NCBI GenBank assembly: GCA_031291615.1
Contig: JARLIS010000004.1
Coordinates: 1-64,000 of the forward strand
DNA: 64,000 bases
From: Parvibaculum sp.
GTDB taxonomy: Bacteria; Pseudomonadota; Alphaproteobacteria; Parvibaculales; Parvibaculaceae
Reading direction: 5' to 3'
A program made the translations under genes and the position numbers. Below, piece by piece: positions 7,954 to 16,327 of this stretch (within the stretch, counting starts at the first letter, position 1; each line of letters starts with the position of its first letter). The notes under the pieces were generated by a model that ran no database searches, was not told where the DNA came from, and was given only the letters and a program-made list of their open reading frames with translations.

Positions 7954-9348
7954 TCACGCTCCCGCCGCCGGCAATATGAGCTCGGCCTTCAATCCGCCAA
8001 GCGGGGAATCCGCGAGCTTCAGCTCGCCGCCGTAAAGCTCGGCGATTTCGGTGACGATCGAAAGGCCGAGGCCTGAACCCGGCTTCGTCTCGTCGAGCCT
8101 GCCGCCGCGCTTCAGCGCCGTCTTGCGCGCCGCTTCCGGCACGCCCGGCCCGTCATCCTCGACGGTGAGCAGGAAGGCGGGCCTCCCCTTTCGCGGTTCG
8201 CCGAGCGGCACGGCCTTCAGCACCACGCGCGAAGCGGCCCACTTGCAGGCATTGTCGGTGAGATTGCCCGCCATCTCTTCAAGGTCCTGCGCCTCGCCGC
8301 GAAAGCCCAGCAATTCAGGACATTCGACGGCGACCGAAATCCCGCGCTCGACATAAATGCGTTCGAGCGTCCGGGCGAGCCGCGTCAGCGTCTGCGCGAC
8401 GGGCGTATGCGCGCCGAAGACATTGGCGGAGGCCGCCATGCGGGCGCGGGCGAGATGATGGTCGATCTGCTCGCGCATATTGAGCGCGGCGCGGCTCACC
8501 TGTTCGCCGAAAGCGCCGTCATGGGCGCGCGCCTCGTTGGTCAAGACCGACAGCGGCGTTTTCAGCGCATGGGCGAGATTGCCGACATGGGTGCGGGCGC
8601 GCTCCAGCACCTCGCGATTGCCTTCGAGCAGCGAATTGATTTCATCGGCCAGCGGCTCGATCTCGACCGGGAATGTTCCATCGAGGCGCGTCGCCTTGCC
8701 GGAACGGATCGAGGCGAGCGCGCTTCTGACGCGCTCCAGCGGTTGCAGGCCGAAACGCACCTGAATGAAGAGCGCAACGAGAATGCCGAGGCCAAGGCCG
8801 CCAAGCGCCGTGAAGACGGTCGAATTGAAGCTCTGAATATCGGCTTCCATTTCCGCCTTGTCGCCCGCGACCGCGAAGGAGACCGGCACATCGTAGCCCG
8901 GCAGCATCAGCCGCCGCTCGGTGACGCGCAGCGATTGGTTCTCCGGCCCGACCGCATCGAAGACGCGCGCGCCCGAGACGTCGCGCTCGGCGTCCTTGCC
9001 GGCCGATATGTCCAGCGACTGGTCGAAAAGCGAACGGGAATGCAGGCCGAGACGCTGGGCGATGGGCGCTATCTGCCAGTACCAGCCGGAATAGGCAAAG
9101 TCGAAGCGCGTTTCGTTGAGGTCGCGCGTGCGTTCGAGCTGGCCCTTGTCGTTGACGTCGGTTGTGGCGATAAGACTGCCGAGCAGCACGTCGAGGCGGG
9201 CGTCGAAGGAGCGTTCGACCGACTGGCGGAAGATCGACGACAGAATGATCCCGCCGGCGACGAGCGCGATGCCGCTCCAGAGCGCCGCGCCCGCGATCAG
9301 GCGGAACGCGAGGCTGTCGGTTCTGATCCTGAAGCGTTCAAGCCTCAT
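7954..9348 (-). CDS. feuQ: PhoQ/FeuQ-like sensor histidine kinase
   Basis: The 464-residue kinase has a first membrane segment (about 15-40), a ~140-residue periplasmic domain, a second segment (about 178-197) and a HAMP-like linker. The dimerisation histidine is in NLAHALKTPLSVLTNEA (His260). The ATPase domain has N-, G1 (EDDGPGVP) and G2 (GSGLGLSIV) boxes. The periplasmic sequence resembles the FeuQ/PhoQ group of alphaproteobacteria, which sense envelope or osmotic conditions. The gene overlaps the upstream response regulator by 11 bases, so the pair is co-translated. The symbol is by family resemblance. Confidence 0.9.
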   Translation of the reverse strand: MRLERFRIRTDSLAFRLIAGAALWSGIALVAGGIILSSIFRQSVERSFDARLDVLLGSLIATTDVNDKGQLERTRDLNETRFDFAYSGWYWQIAPIAQRLGLHSRSLFDQSLDISAGKDAERDVSGARVFDAVGPENQSLRVTERRLMLPGYDVPVSFAVAGDKAEMEADIQSFNSTVFTALGGLGLGILVALFIQVRFGLQPLERVRSALASIRSGKATRLDGTFPVEIEPLADEINSLLEGNREVLERARTHVGNLAHALKTPLSVLTNEARAHDGAFGEQVSRAALNMREQIDHHLARARMAASANVFGAHTPVAQTLTRLARTLERIYVERGISVAVECPELLGFRGEAQDLEEMAGNLTDNACKWAASRVVLKAVPLGEPRKGRPAFLLTVEDDGPGVPEAARKTALKRGGRLDETKPGSGLGLSIVTEIAELYGGELKLADSPLGGLKAELILPAAGA

Positions 9349-10009
9349 CTTCGGGCGCCGCGAGCCGGTATCCGAGCCCCCGCACGGTCTCGATCATGTC
9401 CTTGCCGAGCTTGCGCCTCAATCTGCCGACGAAGACTTCGATCGTGTTCGAATCGCGGTCGAAATCCTGATCGTAGAGATGCTCGACAAGTTCGGTGCGC
9501 GAGATGATGCGGCCCTGATGGTGGATGAGATATTCGATCAGGCGATATTCAAGCGAGGTCAGCTTGATCGCCCTGCCGTTGACGGTGACCCGCGAGGTGC
9601 GCGTGTCGACCCGCAAGGGGCCGCATTCAAACTCGCTCGTCGCATGTCCCGTCGAGCGGCGCAGCAGCGCGCGGAGCCGGGCCAGCACCTCCTCCATAAA
9701 GAAGGGCTTGGCCACATAGTCGTCGGCGCCCGCGTCGAAGCCCGCCACCTTGTCCGACCAGCGGTCGCGCGCGGTCAGGATCAGCACCGGCATGTTGCGG
9801 CCGGCGCGGCGCCATTTCTCAAGCACGGTCACGCCGTCCATCTCGGGCAGGCCGAGATCGAGGACGACAGCGTCGTAAGGCTCGGTGTCGCCGAGGAAGT
9901 GTCCCTCCTCGCCGTTCATCGCCTTGTCGACCACATAGCCCGCTTCCTGAAGCGCACTCACCAATTGCCGGTTCAAGTCCGGATCGTCTTCAACGACCAG
10001 CAAGCGCAA
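9338..10009 (-). CDS. feuP: OmpR/PhoP-class response regulator, partner of the FeuQ-like kinase
   Basis: The 223-residue protein has a receiver domain with acidic residues near 8-9, phospho-acceptor Asp51 (VVLDLGLPEMDG) and Lys101 (AKPF). A winged-helix effector domain follows (residues ~125-220, ending GLGYRL). It sits in an operon of PepSY protein, regulator and kinase. Targets are not shown by sequence, except the tandem 11-bp repeat near the neighbouring lipoprotein gene. Confidence 0.93.
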   Translation of the reverse strand: MRLLVVEDDPDLNRQLVSALQEAGYVVDKAMNGEEGHFLGDTEPYDAVVLDLGLPEMDGVTVLEKWRRAGRNMPVLILTARDRWSDKVAGFDAGADDYVAKPFFMEEVLARLRALLRRSTGHATSEFECGPLRVDTRTSRVTVNGRAIKLTSLEYRLIEYLIHHQGRIISRTELVEHLYDQDFDRDSNTIEVFVGRLRRKLGKDMIETVRGLGYRLAAPEDEA

Positions 10010-10011
10010 AT

Positions 10012-10404
10012 TCAGCGTCCCCCTTGTCTGTAGCCGAGCACCCTGCCCGTCGCCGCATCCGCCGAAACCAGCGCAATGCCGTCGCGGGTCATCATCTTGA
10101 TGAGATAAACCGGCCTGCCGCCGCCGTCGACAAGTTCCGCATCGAGGAGGCGGCCGGGATAACGGCCCTGCACATTGGCGAGCACACGGCCGAGGGGAAG
10201 GATCTTGCCCTCGCGGACGGCCTCGCGCGCATGTTCCTGGTCGGAGCGACGTTCGCGGTGGCGCTGCGCGCCTTCGCCCGGATAGGAGTGATAGGCCTGC
10301 GGATCGTCGATCTGCCAGCGGGGTTCGGCCGACAGCGTTCCCGCGCCGGCGGCCCAGAAGGCGGCGGCGAGCGTTAACGCGGTGAATGTCGGCTTCCAGC
10401 TCAT
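10012..10404 (-). CDS. PepSY-domain periplasmic protein
   Basis: The 130-residue protein has a signal peptide (MSWKPTFTALTLAAAFWAAG, cleavage near TLSA-EP) and a C-terminal PepSY domain (GKILPLGRVLANVQGRYPGR, then VYLIKMMTRDGIALVSADA). PepSY domains are thought to inhibit or modulate other proteins in the periplasm. The gene is first in the operon with the FeuP/FeuQ-like pair (two-base gap), so it may tune the sensor or be autoregulated by it. Confidence 0.88.
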   Translation of the reverse strand: MSWKPTFTALTLAAAFWAAGAGTLSAEPRWQIDDPQAYHSYPGEGAQRHRERRSDQEHAREAVREGKILPLGRVLANVQGRYPGRLLDAELVDGGGRPVYLIKMMTRDGIALVSADAATGRVLGYRQGGR

Positions 10405-10468
10405 GGCGCCGGTTTAGACCCCTCAGACTGAACCTGCGATGAATGGCAGGTTTCCGGGGAGTTTAAGC

Positions 10469-11140
10469 TCAGAACCCCGAGAAGGTCACCCATTCCTCCA
10501 GAGGGGCGCGGTCGGTGCGGAGCTTGTTGATCGGGGCCGTCTCGTCCATGTAGCCGAGGCCCATGCCGCAGAAGAGCATCAGCTCGTCCGGCATGCCGGT
10601 GAATTGGGCAATTGTCTTCGGCCAGATCGCCCAGGCTTCCTGCGCCGCCGTGTGGAGCCCATGCTCTCTCGCCATAAGCATGACCGACTGCACGAACATG
10701 CCGAGGTCGGCCCATTGGTCGATGCCCATCTGGCGGTCGATGGCGAAGAACAGCATGACGGGCGCGTCGAAGGCGCGGAAATTGCGGGCGAACTGCATCA
10801 GGCGGCCCGTCTTGTCCTCGCGCGCGACGCCGATGGAGGCATACATGTCCTCGCCGCATTTGAAACGGCGCGCCTTGTAGGGGTCCTTCAGGTCCTTCGG
10901 GTAGATCGGATATTCCGAGCCCTCGCCGAAAGGCGTCGTCTTCTGCTTCTCGGCGATCAAGGCGAGAAACTCCGCGAGCTTCGCGCCGGTCAGCGCATAG
11001 ACATGCCAGGGCTGGAGATTGCCGCCGGACGGCGCCCATTTCGCGCCTTCAAGCACCGCGCGCAGGGTCGCTTCCGGCACCGGCTTGTCGAGAAAAGCGC
11101 GGCAGGTGATGCGCGTCTTCAGGGCTTCGAGTACGTCCAC
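10469..11140 (-). CDS. Nitroreductase family FMN-dependent oxidoreductase
   Basis: The 223-residue protein has the nitroreductase signature: MDVLEALKTRITCRAFLDKP near the N-terminus, WAPSGGNLQPWHVYALTG for FMN contact, and the C-terminal GMGLGYMDE and PLEEWVTFSGF segments. It probably reduces nitro- or quinone-type substrates using NAD(P)H; the substrate is unknown. It is a single-gene unit followed upstream by a palindromic repeat. Confidence 0.92.
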   Translation of the reverse strand: MDVLEALKTRITCRAFLDKPVPEATLRAVLEGAKWAPSGGNLQPWHVYALTGAKLAEFLALIAEKQKTTPFGEGSEYPIYPKDLKDPYKARRFKCGEDMYASIGVAREDKTGRLMQFARNFRAFDAPVMLFFAIDRQMGIDQWADLGMFVQSVMLMAREHGLHTAAQEAWAIWPKTIAQFTGMPDELMLFCGMGLGYMDETAPINKLRTDRAPLEEWVTFSGF

Positions 11141-11176
11141 GTCAGTATCTCCGTTTGTTCGACCACATTACTCGTT

Positions 11177-11267
11177 CGTCATGGCCCGGCTTGTCCGGGC
11201 CATCCACGTCTTCCATTCAATCCGGAGCGGGGAAGACGGGGATGCCCCGCATAAAGCGGGGCATGGC
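11177..11267. repeat. Intergenic palindromic repeat, GTCATGGCCCGG family
   Basis: Two hairpins lie in tandem (ATGGCCCGG...CCGGGCCAT and GATGCCCCGC...GCGGGGCATG) between the nitroreductase and the acyl-CoA dehydrogenase genes. The same design recurs at 21602-21688, with the order of the GGCCC and CCCC hairpins exchanged. Confidence 0.85.
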
Positions 11268-11284
11268 GAGGAAGGAACTAGACC

Positions 11285-12322
11285 TCATCTTCCCGTCACA
11301 TAGGGCCAGAGCGCGTCCGCACCGCGCGCGATGGTTTCGCGGCCGAGCCTGTCGGCCCATTCGGCGCCCGAGCCGAATTCCGCCCGCCACGACCAGAGCC
11401 GCCGCGTAGCGAAGTGCAGCCCGTGTTCATAGGTAAAGCCAATCGCGCCATGCACCTGATGGGCGATCGAAGTGGCGATGCTCGAGGCATCGTCGGCCCG
11501 CACCTTGGCGCATGCGATCTCGAAAGCCGCATAATCGCCGTCGAGCGAGGCGTCGAGCTTCGAACAGGCATGAGCGGCGGCGACGTTGGCGGCGGCGGCT
11601 TGCGTCGAGAGAAGCGCGAGCTGCTGCTGGATCGCCTGAAACTTGCCGATGGGCTTTCCGAATTGCGTGCGCTCATTGGCGTATTGCACCGACTGCGCGG
11701 TGATCGCGTCGAGCGCGCCCGCCATCTGGCTCGCCCGCACCAGCGCGCCGAGAAGCCGGAGCGCATCGCCCGGCAGTTCGACCCAGCCCGTCTCCACGAC
11801 GACGCGCTCGAAGGTCAGCGTGTCGCGCGGCTCGCGGGCGACGTTCTCGCTTTCCTCGATGCGCGCATAGTCGAGCGGCGCCAGCACCGCCTCGACGCCC
11901 CAGCCGCTTTTGACGAGGGCGACGCCGTGGCTCGCCTTGCGGCCCCATGGCACGCGCACGGCCCTGCCGGAGAGCCGGCCTTCGGACAGCAGGAAGTCGC
12001 CTTCCATCACGGTGACGACGCCGTCCGGCATCGCAAGGCCCGCGCGCCCGAGAATGAAACCGGCGAGGATCGTTTCGGCGAGCGGCACGGGAGCCGCATG
12101 TTCGCCCGCCGCCTTCAGCACGACAAAGGCGTCGGCCCAGCTTGCGCCCGCGCCTTCCAGCGCCTCGGGCACGAGAATGCGCGTCAGCCCGTTATCGACG
12201 AGCTCATCCCACAGCACGACGGGCCATGCGCCTTCTTCCGCGCCCTGAATGGTCGACCGCGTCGCATGCGTGGTCAGCAGGCGGTTGACGCTGTCGGCCA
12301 GGATTTTCTGCGTTTCGTTCAT
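11285..12322 (-). CDS. Acyl-CoA dehydrogenase family protein, short subunit
   Basis: The 345-residue protein has the three-part acyl-CoA dehydrogenase fold with a compact middle domain. The C-terminal domain shows SVQYANERTQFGKPIGKFQA, then IAHQVHGAIGFTYEHGLHFA. It begins four bases after the longer dehydrogenase gene, in the same order as paired dehydrogenases (FadE28/29-like) that form heteromeric enzymes on branched or steroid-type acyl-CoA. Pair function is inference from the arrangement. Confidence 0.9.
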   Translation of the reverse strand: MNETQKILADSVNRLLTTHATRSTIQGAEEGAWPVVLWDELVDNGLTRILVPEALEGAGASWADAFVVLKAAGEHAAPVPLAETILAGFILGRAGLAMPDGVVTVMEGDFLLSEGRLSGRAVRVPWGRKASHGVALVKSGWGVEAVLAPLDYARIEESENVAREPRDTLTFERVVVETGWVELPGDALRLLGALVRASQMAGALDAITAQSVQYANERTQFGKPIGKFQAIQQQLALLSTQAAAANVAAAHACSKLDASLDGDYAAFEIACAKVRADDASSIATSIAHQVHGAIGFTYEHGLHFATRRLWSWRAEFGSGAEWADRLGRETIARGADALWPYVTGR

Positions 12323-12326
12323 GGCG

Positions 12327-13475
12327 TCACCTCAGGCCCAGACCGCGGGCGATGATGCCGCGCAAAATTTCGCGCGTGCCGCCGCGCAAGGAAAATGACG
12401 GCGCCGTCTGCGTGAGGTAGCCGAGCACCTGCGAATAATCGTTGCCGCCGCGCAGCGTCGGCTCGATGCCGAGAAGCTCATGAACCTTCACCGGCAGGTC
12501 CTGCTCGAAACCCGTGCCGAGATCCTTCACCACCGAGGCTTCGAGCGCCGGGTTCTCGCCGCGGTCGAGCATGCCCGCGACCGAGAGCGACATCTGCCGC
12601 AGCGTCGAAAGATGCGCGACCATGCGGCCGATCTCGCGCGCGCCGTCGACGCCGCCTTTCGTCTGCAATTCGCGGATCGCCTCCTGCAACAGCAGGAATG
12701 ACGAGAGATAGCGTTCCGGGCCCGAGCGCTCGAAGGCGAGTTCCGCCGTCACCTGCGCCCAGCCCGAGCCCTCGCTGCCCACCAGCATGCCGTCCGGCAC
12801 GAAAGCGTCCTCGAAGACGACTTCGTTGAAATGCGCATTGCCGGCAAGGTCGCGGATCGGGCGGATGGTGATGCCGGGCGTCTTCAGGTCGACGATGAAT
12901 TGCGTGAGCCCGTCATGCTTCTTTTCCGGATCGGTGCGGAAAAGTGCGATCATGTAGTGCGCCTTGTGCGCATTCGAGGTCCAGAGCTTGGTGCCGTTGA
13001 CCTTGTAGCCGCCATCGACCTTCTCGGCTTTGGTTCGCGTCGCGGCGAGATCGGAGCCGGAATCGGGTTCCGACATGCCGATGCAGAAGAAGCATTCGCC
13101 CCGCGCCACTTTCGGCAGGATGAGCTGGCGCTGTTCCTCGGTGCCGAAGTTGAGCAGCAGCGGGCCCGATTGCCGGTCGCCGATCCAATGCGCACCGACG
13201 GGCGCGCCCGCCGCCAGCATTTCCTCCAGCACGACATAGCGGTCGAAGGCCGAGCGTTCATGCCCGCCATATTTTTTCGGCCAACGCATGCCGATCCAGC
13301 CGCGCGCGCCCAGCTTGCGGCTGAACTCGGCGTCGAAGCCCATCCATGTCTGCGCCCGCGTCACCGCCGGAATGTCTTTCAATTCGACGGCGAGAAAGTC
13401 GCGCACTTCCTGGCGGAGACCCTTTGTCTCCTCCGGCAATTCGCAAAGATCGAAACGGAAGGCCTGCATTGTCAC
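12327..13475 (-). CDS. Acyl-CoA dehydrogenase, long subunit
   Basis: The 382-residue FAD enzyme has FCIGMSEPDSGSDLAATRTK (FAD/substrate contact), LWTSNAHKAHYMI and the late motif SFSLRGGTREILRGIIARGL. It is in an operon with an SDR upstream (four-base gap) and a second, shorter dehydrogenase downstream. The set is suited to a catabolic beta-oxidation-like pathway; the substrate is not shown. Confidence 0.93.
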   Translation of the reverse strand: MTMQAFRFDLCELPEETKGLRQEVRDFLAVELKDIPAVTRAQTWMGFDAEFSRKLGARGWIGMRWPKKYGGHERSAFDRYVVLEEMLAAGAPVGAHWIGDRQSGPLLLNFGTEEQRQLILPKVARGECFFCIGMSEPDSGSDLAATRTKAEKVDGGYKVNGTKLWTSNAHKAHYMIALFRTDPEKKHDGLTQFIVDLKTPGITIRPIRDLAGNAHFNEVVFEDAFVPDGMLVGSEGSGWAQVTAELAFERSGPERYLSSFLLLQEAIRELQTKGGVDGAREIGRMVAHLSTLRQMSLSVAGMLDRGENPALEASVVKDLGTGFEQDLPVKVHELLGIEPTLRGGNDYSQVLGYLTQTAPSFSLRGGTREILRGIIARGLGLR

Positions 13476-13479
13476 TTTC

Positions 13480-14283
13480 CTAAACGACGAGCGCGGTCGT
13501 GCCGCTGTCGACGCGGATGTTGAGCGCGGTCATGCCGCCCGCGCGGGGGCTGGCGACGAAGGCGACGACGTCGGCGACTTCCTCGGTCGTCGTCACCTTG
13601 CCGGTCAGATTGTTCATGAAAGTTTTCAGCACATGGGGCTCCACCTCGTCCCAGGTCGTGCCCCAGCCCTTTTCGCGGCCCTGCGCGATGAAGCGGTCTT
13701 CCACTTCCTTCGTGCGGATGAGGCCGGGGCTGACGATGTTGACGGTGATGCCGGTGCGGGCGAGTTCCTTCGCCAGCGAAATCGTCATCGTGGCGAGCGC
13801 GCCCTTCGCCGCATAGTAATGCGGCATGCGCGCGGCGGGCTCGGTCGAGCCGATCGTGCCGAGCATGACGATGCGGCCCCAGCCGCGCTCCTTCATCGCC
13901 GGCATGGCGAGGCGCGAGAGGCGCATGGCCGAGAGCACGTTCTTCTCATAGGCCTCGATCCAGTCGGGCGTCTCGGAGCGGGACCATGAGCCCGCATCCG
14001 CCGTGCCGTAATTGTTGATGAGAATGTCGATGGGGCCGACCGATTTCACGGCGGCATGGAAAGCGGCGGCGGCGCCTTCATCGGTCGTGATGTCGCCGGC
14101 GACGCCATGCGCCTCGCCGCCCGCCTTGACGATCCCGGCGGCGACGGCCTCGGCGGCGGTGAGATCGAAGCCGTGGACGACCGTGCGCGCGCCTTCGCGC
14201 GCCATCGTCTCGGCGATGACGCGGCCGGTTCCCCGGTTCGATCCCGTCACCAGAACGGTCTTGCCTTTGAGCTGAAGGTCCAT
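13480..14283 (-). CDS. Short-chain dehydrogenase/reductase (SDR)
   Basis: The 267-residue classical SDR has the nucleotide motif TGSNRGTG, NNYGTA, an active-site Tyr and Lys in YYAAKGA (YxxxK), and the late SPGLIRTKE. The ATG at 14283 (MDLQLKGKTVLVTG) was chosen because GGGGAAG precedes it and SDRs begin close to the TGxxxGxG strand; the frame can be extended by 23 codons without support. It is first gene of a three-gene operon with two acyl-CoA dehydrogenases. Confidence 0.92.
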   Translation of the reverse strand: MDLQLKGKTVLVTGSNRGTGRVIAETMAREGARTVVHGFDLTAAEAVAAGIVKAGGEAHGVAGDITTDEGAAAAFHAAVKSVGPIDILINNYGTADAGSWSRSETPDWIEAYEKNVLSAMRLSRLAMPAMKERGWGRIVMLGTIGSTEPAARMPHYYAAKGALATMTISLAKELARTGITVNIVSPGLIRTKEVEDRFIAQGREKGWGTTWDEVEPHVLKTFMNNLTGKVTTTEEVADVVAFVASPRAGGMTALNIRVDSGTTALVV

Positions 14284-14418
14284 GCTTCCCCGCCGCTGCC
14301 GCATCTGAGGTGCGGTTTTCCAGCAGCATATTTGGCGCGGATGCGCGGACACGGCAAGGCGCGTGCGCCCTTGAAGCGGGAAAAAGAAACAGCGGGGAGA
14401 GTTACAGGGAAGGCGCGG

Positions 14419-14610
14419 TCAGAATTCCGCTGCGGCAACCTGATTTGGCGCGGTGCCCCCGGAAAACGTCGTGTCGATCGCGAACATGTCGGGATGCGTC
14501 CGCCCCATATGGAAGCCGACGATGAAGACCGCGAGGCAGAGCCCGGTCAGAGCGGTCGCGACCACCAGCGGCCGCTTCGAGCGCCGCGTCTGAAATATCT
14601 TCCGCATCAT
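14419..14610 (-). CDS. Small single-span membrane protein, unknown
   Basis: The 63-residue frame (start MMRKIFQTRRSKRP) has a basic N-terminus, one clear membrane span (LVVATALTGLCLAVFIVGF) and a periplasm-like tail. It is the end of a longer open frame whose upstream part is the shadow of the hydrolase gene. The ribosome-binding site is poor. Nothing is known of a function. Confidence 0.5.
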   Translation of the reverse strand: MMRKIFQTRRSKRPLVVATALTGLCLAVFIVGFHMGRTHPDMFAIDTTFSGGTAPNQVAAAEF

Positions 14611-14747
14611 GCCGTCTGCCCGAGCCGGCCGTTCCGGCTCCGTTGGAGAAATCGACACCATACCGTTGGGTGAAATTACCGATTTTCCGCTAACGGAAGA
14701 TGAATGCGGCGTCCTGAATTGAACCGAAACCGGAAAATCCGCTCCGA

Positions 14748-15137
14748 TCAGGCGCAATGTCGCCCGTCGAAGGCATAAAAAATATGCCGTCCTATCAGCG
14801 CTTTCGGCGTCGCTGTCGCGGCCCAGCAGGGTTCCTCCGTATGGAGATGAAAATGCGTCGCCCCGCCCGTCGGATCGTCGATATCGCCCGAAGCGGCAAG
14901 GCAGGCCGCCGCCAGCGCCCGGCAGAATTCCCGGTCGGCGAAATCGGCGGCGACGTCCGGGCGCGGGGTTCCGGCCCCGTCCGGCCCGAACCGCTTCATC
15001 CGGTTCAGCGCCGCAAAGGCCAGCGCCACCCGCCCCTCCTCCGCCTCGCCCCGCACCTCGTCGCGTATAGCCAGCGCCAGCGCCATCATCTCGGCCAGCG
15101 AGGCGGATTTGCGGAAATGAACGGCTTCGGCGGTCAT
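14748..15137 (-). CDS. SleB-type cell-wall hydrolase, possible GTA lysis enzyme
   Basis: The 129-residue protein matches the Hydrolase_2 (SleB) fold. It has AALNRMKRFG, the FC residues, then DDPTGGATHFHLH and PCWA, and the end IGRHIFYAFDG. The family cleaves peptidoglycan. The ATG at 15137 has GGAG five bases upstream; an ATG at 15158 would be almost leaderless. No signal peptide is seen, so export would need a holin or lysis. The promoter overlaps a LexA-like box. It is adjacent to the end of the GTA cluster, separated only by the GIY-YIG element. A role in GTA release is inference. Confidence 0.8.
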   Translation of the reverse strand: MTAEAVHFRKSASLAEMMALALAIRDEVRGEAEEGRVALAFAALNRMKRFGPDGAGTPRPDVAADFADREFCRALAAACLAASGDIDDPTGGATHFHLHTEEPCWAATATPKALIGRHIFYAFDGRHCA

Positions 15138-15160
15138 CGGGGCTCCGGATGTAGGCATTT

Positions 15161-15195
15161 GTTCCTATTTTGTTCTCACGATAGGAATGAGTCAA
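15161..15195 (-). promoter_or_regulatory. Promoter of the SleB-type hydrolase with a LexA-type SOS box
   Basis: On the minus strand TTGACT (15195-15190) and CAAAAT (15172-15167) are 17 bases apart. GTTC-N7-GTTC, the alphaproteobacterial LexA operator, lies at 15161-15175 and covers the -10. Transcription would start near 15160, giving a short leader to the ATG at 15137. Confidence 0.65.
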
Positions 15196-15207
15196 GCCTA
15201 AACCAGC

Positions 15208-15238
15208 CTGTCATCCCGGCCTTGTGCCGGGACCCAGG
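15208..15238. repeat. Left 31-bp inverted repeat of the GIY-YIG unit
   Basis: This is the exact reverse complement of 15565-15595. It has an internal palindrome CCCGGC...GCCGGG. The stop codon of the GIY-YIG gene (15211-15213) lies inside it. Confidence 0.9.
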
Positions 15239-15546
15239 GGCGTCGCACTCGGCGCTCCAGAAATCAAATCCTCGTACAAGTCGCGCCATTGAGGGTTCAT
15301 CTCCTCGATGACGTTGAGCTTCCAAGCCCGCCGCCACCGCTTCATCGTCTTTTCGCGTTGGATGGCGACGTCGACATTCGAGGTGTCCTCGAACCAGACG
15401 AGGCGGTTGACGCCATACTTCTTCGTGAAACCCTCGGCCGCGCCGCTCTTGTGTTCGGCGATCCGCCGGACAAGGTCGTTCGTCACGCCAATGTACAGTG
15501 TGCCGTTTCGTCCGCTCGCAAGAATGTAAACGTAGTAACTCGACAT
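15211..15546 (-). CDS. GIY-YIG single-domain endonuclease
   Basis: The 111-residue protein is a minimal GIY-YIG nuclease (COG2827 type): YYVYILASGRNGTLYIGVTN supplies the two strands of the motif (YVY and YIG), then DLVRRIAEHK with the catalytic Arg and LVWFEDTSNVDVAIQREKTM with the Glu. The last ~15 residues (GAPSATPLGPGTRPG) are encoded by the flanking inverted repeat. The gene is the only content between the two 31-bp repeats. Proteins of this group are widespread in alphaproteobacteria and their biological role is unsettled. Confidence 0.9.
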   Translation of the reverse strand: MSSYYVYILASGRNGTLYIGVTNDLVRRIAEHKSGAAEGFTKKYGVNRLVWFEDTSNVDVAIQREKTMKRWRRAWKLNVIEEMNPQWRDLYEDLISGAPSATPLGPGTRPG

Positions 15547-15564
15547 CCGCAGAAGTCTACGGCT

Positions 15565-15595
15565 CCTGGGTCCCGGCACAAGGCCGGGATGACAG
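15565..15595. repeat. Right 31-bp inverted repeat of the GIY-YIG unit
   Basis: Perfect inverted copy of 15208-15238, placed 19 bases upstream of the GIY-YIG start codon and 16 bases from the stop of the GTA DUF2793 gene. Confidence 0.9.
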
Positions 15596-15610
15596 AACTG
15601 GTGTCGGCCC

Positions 15611-16327
15611 TCACACCCCCGGCCCGGTGATCGCCACATAATGCACTGCGAGCCGCACCTTCCCGCCGGTAAAACTTCCGCCCACGGCTGAAACGCGGAG
15701 CGGGGTTGCGCCCCAATAGGTCACGGGCGATCCCGACGGGCCGATGACGGTCGAGCCCGCGCTTGCGCCGATGCCGTTGCCGTAGCGCGTCGCGTCGGCG
15801 GCGACGCCGAGGTTCCAGGAGGTTGCACCCGTGATGGACGCAAGCACCCGCCCCGTGACGCCGAGCACGATGGCGCGGTCGGGAATGGCGAAGCTCGTAT
15901 CGTTGCTGGCGGAGGCCGCAATCGTGTGGTCGCCCTCGACGATGCCGAACGTCGTCGCCGCGCCATGCGGGCTTGTCGCGCCCGCGCCGCCCGGCTCCGC
16001 CTGCCAGTTCGCGCCCGACCAATAGACGAATTCGCCCGCGCCCCCGTCCCAGGCGCGCCAGCCGATTTCCGGCGCGAGGAGCGCCCAGGCCCCGTCGCTC
16101 CAGACGGCAACCTTGCCGCTCGCGCCCGCCCATGCGCCCGTCGCCAAAGCGCCGACGATGTAGCGCTCGCCATCGGCGGGCGAGGAAGGCGGCGCGGCAT
16201 GCGTCCTGTCCTTCACCGACAGGTGCACCAGCGCGTCGAGGCGGGCGAGCGCGGCGTTCACCGTCACATGCTTCTGCGCCTGCGCGGCTTCGAGAAAAGG
16301 CAATCCCAGATGCGTGGTGTCAGACAT
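15611..16327 (-). CDS. DUF2793 protein, GTA tail-fibre-associated
   Basis: The 238-residue protein has the DUF2793 N-terminus (TTHLGLPFLEAAQAQKHVTV, then NAALARLDALVHL) found in phage and GTA tail modules. A second domain, rich in Gly, Ala and Thr, looks like a fibre or host-contact region (GATSWNLGVAADATRYGNGI). It overlaps the g15 gene by eight bases and is last in the structural cluster, so it is probably part of the tail tip or fibre. Confidence 0.85.
   Translation of the reverse strand: MSDTTHLGLPFLEAAQAQKHVTVNAALARLDALVHLSVKDRTHAAPPSSPADGERYIVGALATGAWAGASGKVAVWSDGAWALLAPEIGWRAWDGGAGEFVYWSGANWQAEPGGAGATSPHGAATTFGIVEGDHTIAASASNDTSFAIPDRAIVLGVTGRVLASITGATSWNLGVAADATRYGNGIGASAGSTVIGPSGSPVTYWGATPLRVSAVGGSFTGGKVRLAVHYVAITGPGV

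Noticed and set aside
14419-15195. A 258-residue frame covering the small membrane protein and the hydrolase
   Set aside because: Only its last 63 residues look like protein. The rest is a shifted-frame copy of the SleB-type hydrolase gene, with a Gly/Arg-rich, non-protein composition.
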